Source: Paenibacillus sp. N3.4
GTDB taxonomy: Bacteria > Bacillota > Bacilli > Paenibacillales > NBRC-103111
Assembly (NCBI RefSeq): GCF_008017805.1
Contig: NZ_VRTT01000045.1
Location: 1-59,426, forward strand
Length of the DNA: 59,426 nucleotides
Direction: 5' to 3'
Shown here: positions 58,434 to 59,426 of the stretch, in pieces
Layout of the letters: every line of letters begins with the position of its first letter
Numbering within the stretch: the stretch's first letter is position 1
Notes under the pieces: generated by a model
Told to the model about the DNA's origin: nothing
Seen by the model: only the letters and a program-made list of their open reading frames with translations
Database searches by the model: none
Program-made: the position numbers and the translations under genes

Positions 58434-59138
58434 ATGAAAAGAAAAATAGTCGCGTTATGTTTGTTCCTCTTGTTGCTTTCTGGCATAAGCCTTTTTGTTC
58501 AGGCGAATGCGGATGAAGCAACGACTTATAATGCCGAGGAGATTTATGAACGTGCGGAAAGCGCGGTGTTTTACATCCGGGCCTTGAATGACGACAATAC
58601 GTTAAAGGCCTCCGGTACCGGGGTGATGATATCCCCAGACGGCATCGCGGCAACGGCTTATCATGTAGTCGCGGAGGCCGATCACCTCGAAGCCATTTTC
58701 AACGACGGACGAATGGTCTCTTCAATCGAAGTGCTCGGCCGCGATGACCAGACGGATGCGGCGATATTGAAGCTGCCTGCAGCAACCGCAGTGGCGCGGG
58801 AGAATGCATCTTTTGAGAAGAAAGCATCGTATAACGCTCTACGAGTCAGGGAAACGGCGGTCAAGCATGGCGAGAAAGTATTCGCCATCGGATACCCGAT
58901 GAAAGATACGCCGATCATTACAGAGGGCATTATCAACTCCCCGAAGGCGGAAATCAACGGGCGGGACCGCATTTTGACCTCGGCGCAAATCGTAGGCGGC
59001 ATGTCCGGAGGGCCGGTCATCGACCGGTACGGGCGTTTGGCCGGGATCGTTTCCGGGTCCATGCGAACGATGAACAATATCCATCTGGTCATTCCAACGG
59101 AGCAATTGAGAAATTTGCTGCCGCCATCGACCAAGTAA
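58434..59138 (+). CDS. Secreted trypsin-like serine protease (S1C/HtrA-like, no PDZ)
   Basis: A 234-residue protein with signal peptide (about 26 residues, ending VQANA) and a chymotrypsin-fold protease domain. The triad is H77 (TAYHVVAEA), D108 (QTDAAILKL) and S191 (GGMSGGPVID). There is no PDZ domain and no membrane helix after the signal, so it is shorter than DegP/HtrA. It lies 30 bp after the GLUG protein gene with a good ribosome site (GGAAAGGCGG) and is probably the last gene of the giant-protein operon. It may mature or shed those proteins; this is inference from position. Confidence 0.85.
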   Translation: MKRKIVALCLFLLLLSGISLFVQANADEATTYNAEEIYERAESAVFYIRALNDDNTLKASGTGVMISPDGIAATAYHVVAEADHLEAIFNDGRMVSSIEVLGRDDQTDAAILKLPAATAVARENASFEKKASYNALRVRETAVKHGEKVFAIGYPMKDTPIITEGIINSPKAEINGRDRILTSAQIVGGMSGGPVIDRYGRLAGIVSGSMRTMNNIHLVIPTEQLRNLLPPSTK

Positions 59139-59174
59139 CAGGTAGAAAAGTATGTGAAATCCATTCAAAAAACG

Positions 59175-59216
59175 CAACAGAAGCCGACTCGCCATATGGC
59201 GATGTCGCTTCTGTTG
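59175..59216. terminator. Hairpin after the protease gene, probable terminator
   Basis: CAACAGAAGC pairs with GCTTCTGTTG, with an inner CGCCAT/ATGGCG helix. An A run precedes the stem, but no T run follows on the plus strand, so it may work better for minus-strand transcription. Confidence 0.5.
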
Positions 59217-59244
59217 TATGGGATAAATGTTATTCTATCTGGTA

Positions 59245-59372
59245 TTCATAAATTCATAACAGATTATGAGGCTGTTCCATTGTTGCAGGCTGTTTTTGAG
59301 CAAGGAGAGCTTGTCTATGAGATGGATTTGATGAAAAGTTTTCGCAAACTCGTGCCTTCAGTCGTGAGTTAG
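59245..59372 (+). pseudogene. Possible C-terminal remnant of a nicotinate phosphoribosyltransferase-like gene
   Basis: The frame DYEAVPLLQAVFEQGELVYE resembles the C-terminal pattern of PncB proteins; the intact copy here has DDYESVSLLRPIFVNGVLEY. It then diverges and stops at 59370-59372. There is no ribosome site and no upstream catalytic part. The resemblance covers only about 22 residues and could be chance. Confidence 0.25.
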
Positions 59373-59426
59373 AAAACTTCGGATAGGGCGTGGCTTATGC
59401 CACGTTAACTATCCGACACATGTTTA

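Noticed and set aside
1..59426. Defence islands, prophage genes, CRISPR arrays, tRNA or rRNA genes
   Set aside because: No matching signatures were seen on either strand.

Overview
The window reads as a chromosome segment of a low-to-mid GC Gram-positive endospore former of the Paenibacillaceae (Paenibacillus, Cohnella or a close relative). The pointers are an AbrB-type transition-state regulator with a sigma-H-like promoter, PerR-type boxes, strong AGGAGG ribosome sites, several proteins with copper-amine-oxidase-N-like stalk domains, S-layer-homology (SLH) anchored giant proteins, and a hybrid histidine kinase of the 7TM-DISM type. No rRNA, tRNA or CRISPR array was seen.

Region 1 (1-8365) is a strikingly AT-rich surface-polysaccharide cluster: glycosyltransferases, a Wzy-like polymerase, a pyruvyltransferase-like protein, a Wzx-like flippase and a deacetylase with C-terminal leucine-rich repeats. 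Both edges are damaged. The left edge is a rearranged junction between two glycosyltransferase genes, one piece of it inverted. The right edge is a leucine-rich-repeat gene that stops mid-repeat, followed by a decayed IS4-like transposase.

Region 2 (8480-27653) is a housekeeping and signalling stretch. It holds a three-gene operon of membrane-anchored or secreted proteins; a lone glycosyltransferase; a PerR-box controlled peroxide operon (thioredoxin-reductase-like flavoprotein, CPYC glutaredoxin, 2-Cys peroxiredoxin); an AbrB-like regulator; an HD-GYP and GGDEF pair for cyclic-di-GMP turnover; two chemotaxis receptors; a hemerythrin; TrhO; a stalk-domain protein; an SPW membrane protein; and a large methyltransferase.

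Region 3 (27752-31456) is an NAD salvage operon: NrtR-like Nudix regulator, nicotinamidase, NAD synthetase and nicotinate phosphoribosyltransferase.

Region 4 (31577-59138) has higher GC and looks like one functional unit. A response regulator with a SARP-like output module and a double-headed hybrid kinase precede three giant secreted proteins (1863, 2535 and about 3028 residues, the last two with SLH anchors) and a secreted trypsin-like protease. The promoter of the first giant gene carries direct repeats with 11-bp spacing, ending exactly 8 bp upstream of a -10 box. This is the textbook architecture of a SARP target and links the regulators to the giants.

Five genes (23838-25000, 25582-27653, 30006-31456, 31577-32697, 49318-58403) are each broken by a frameshift that one extra G or C in a short G/C run would repair. 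I read these as probable sequencing or assembly contractions and annotate each as one gene.
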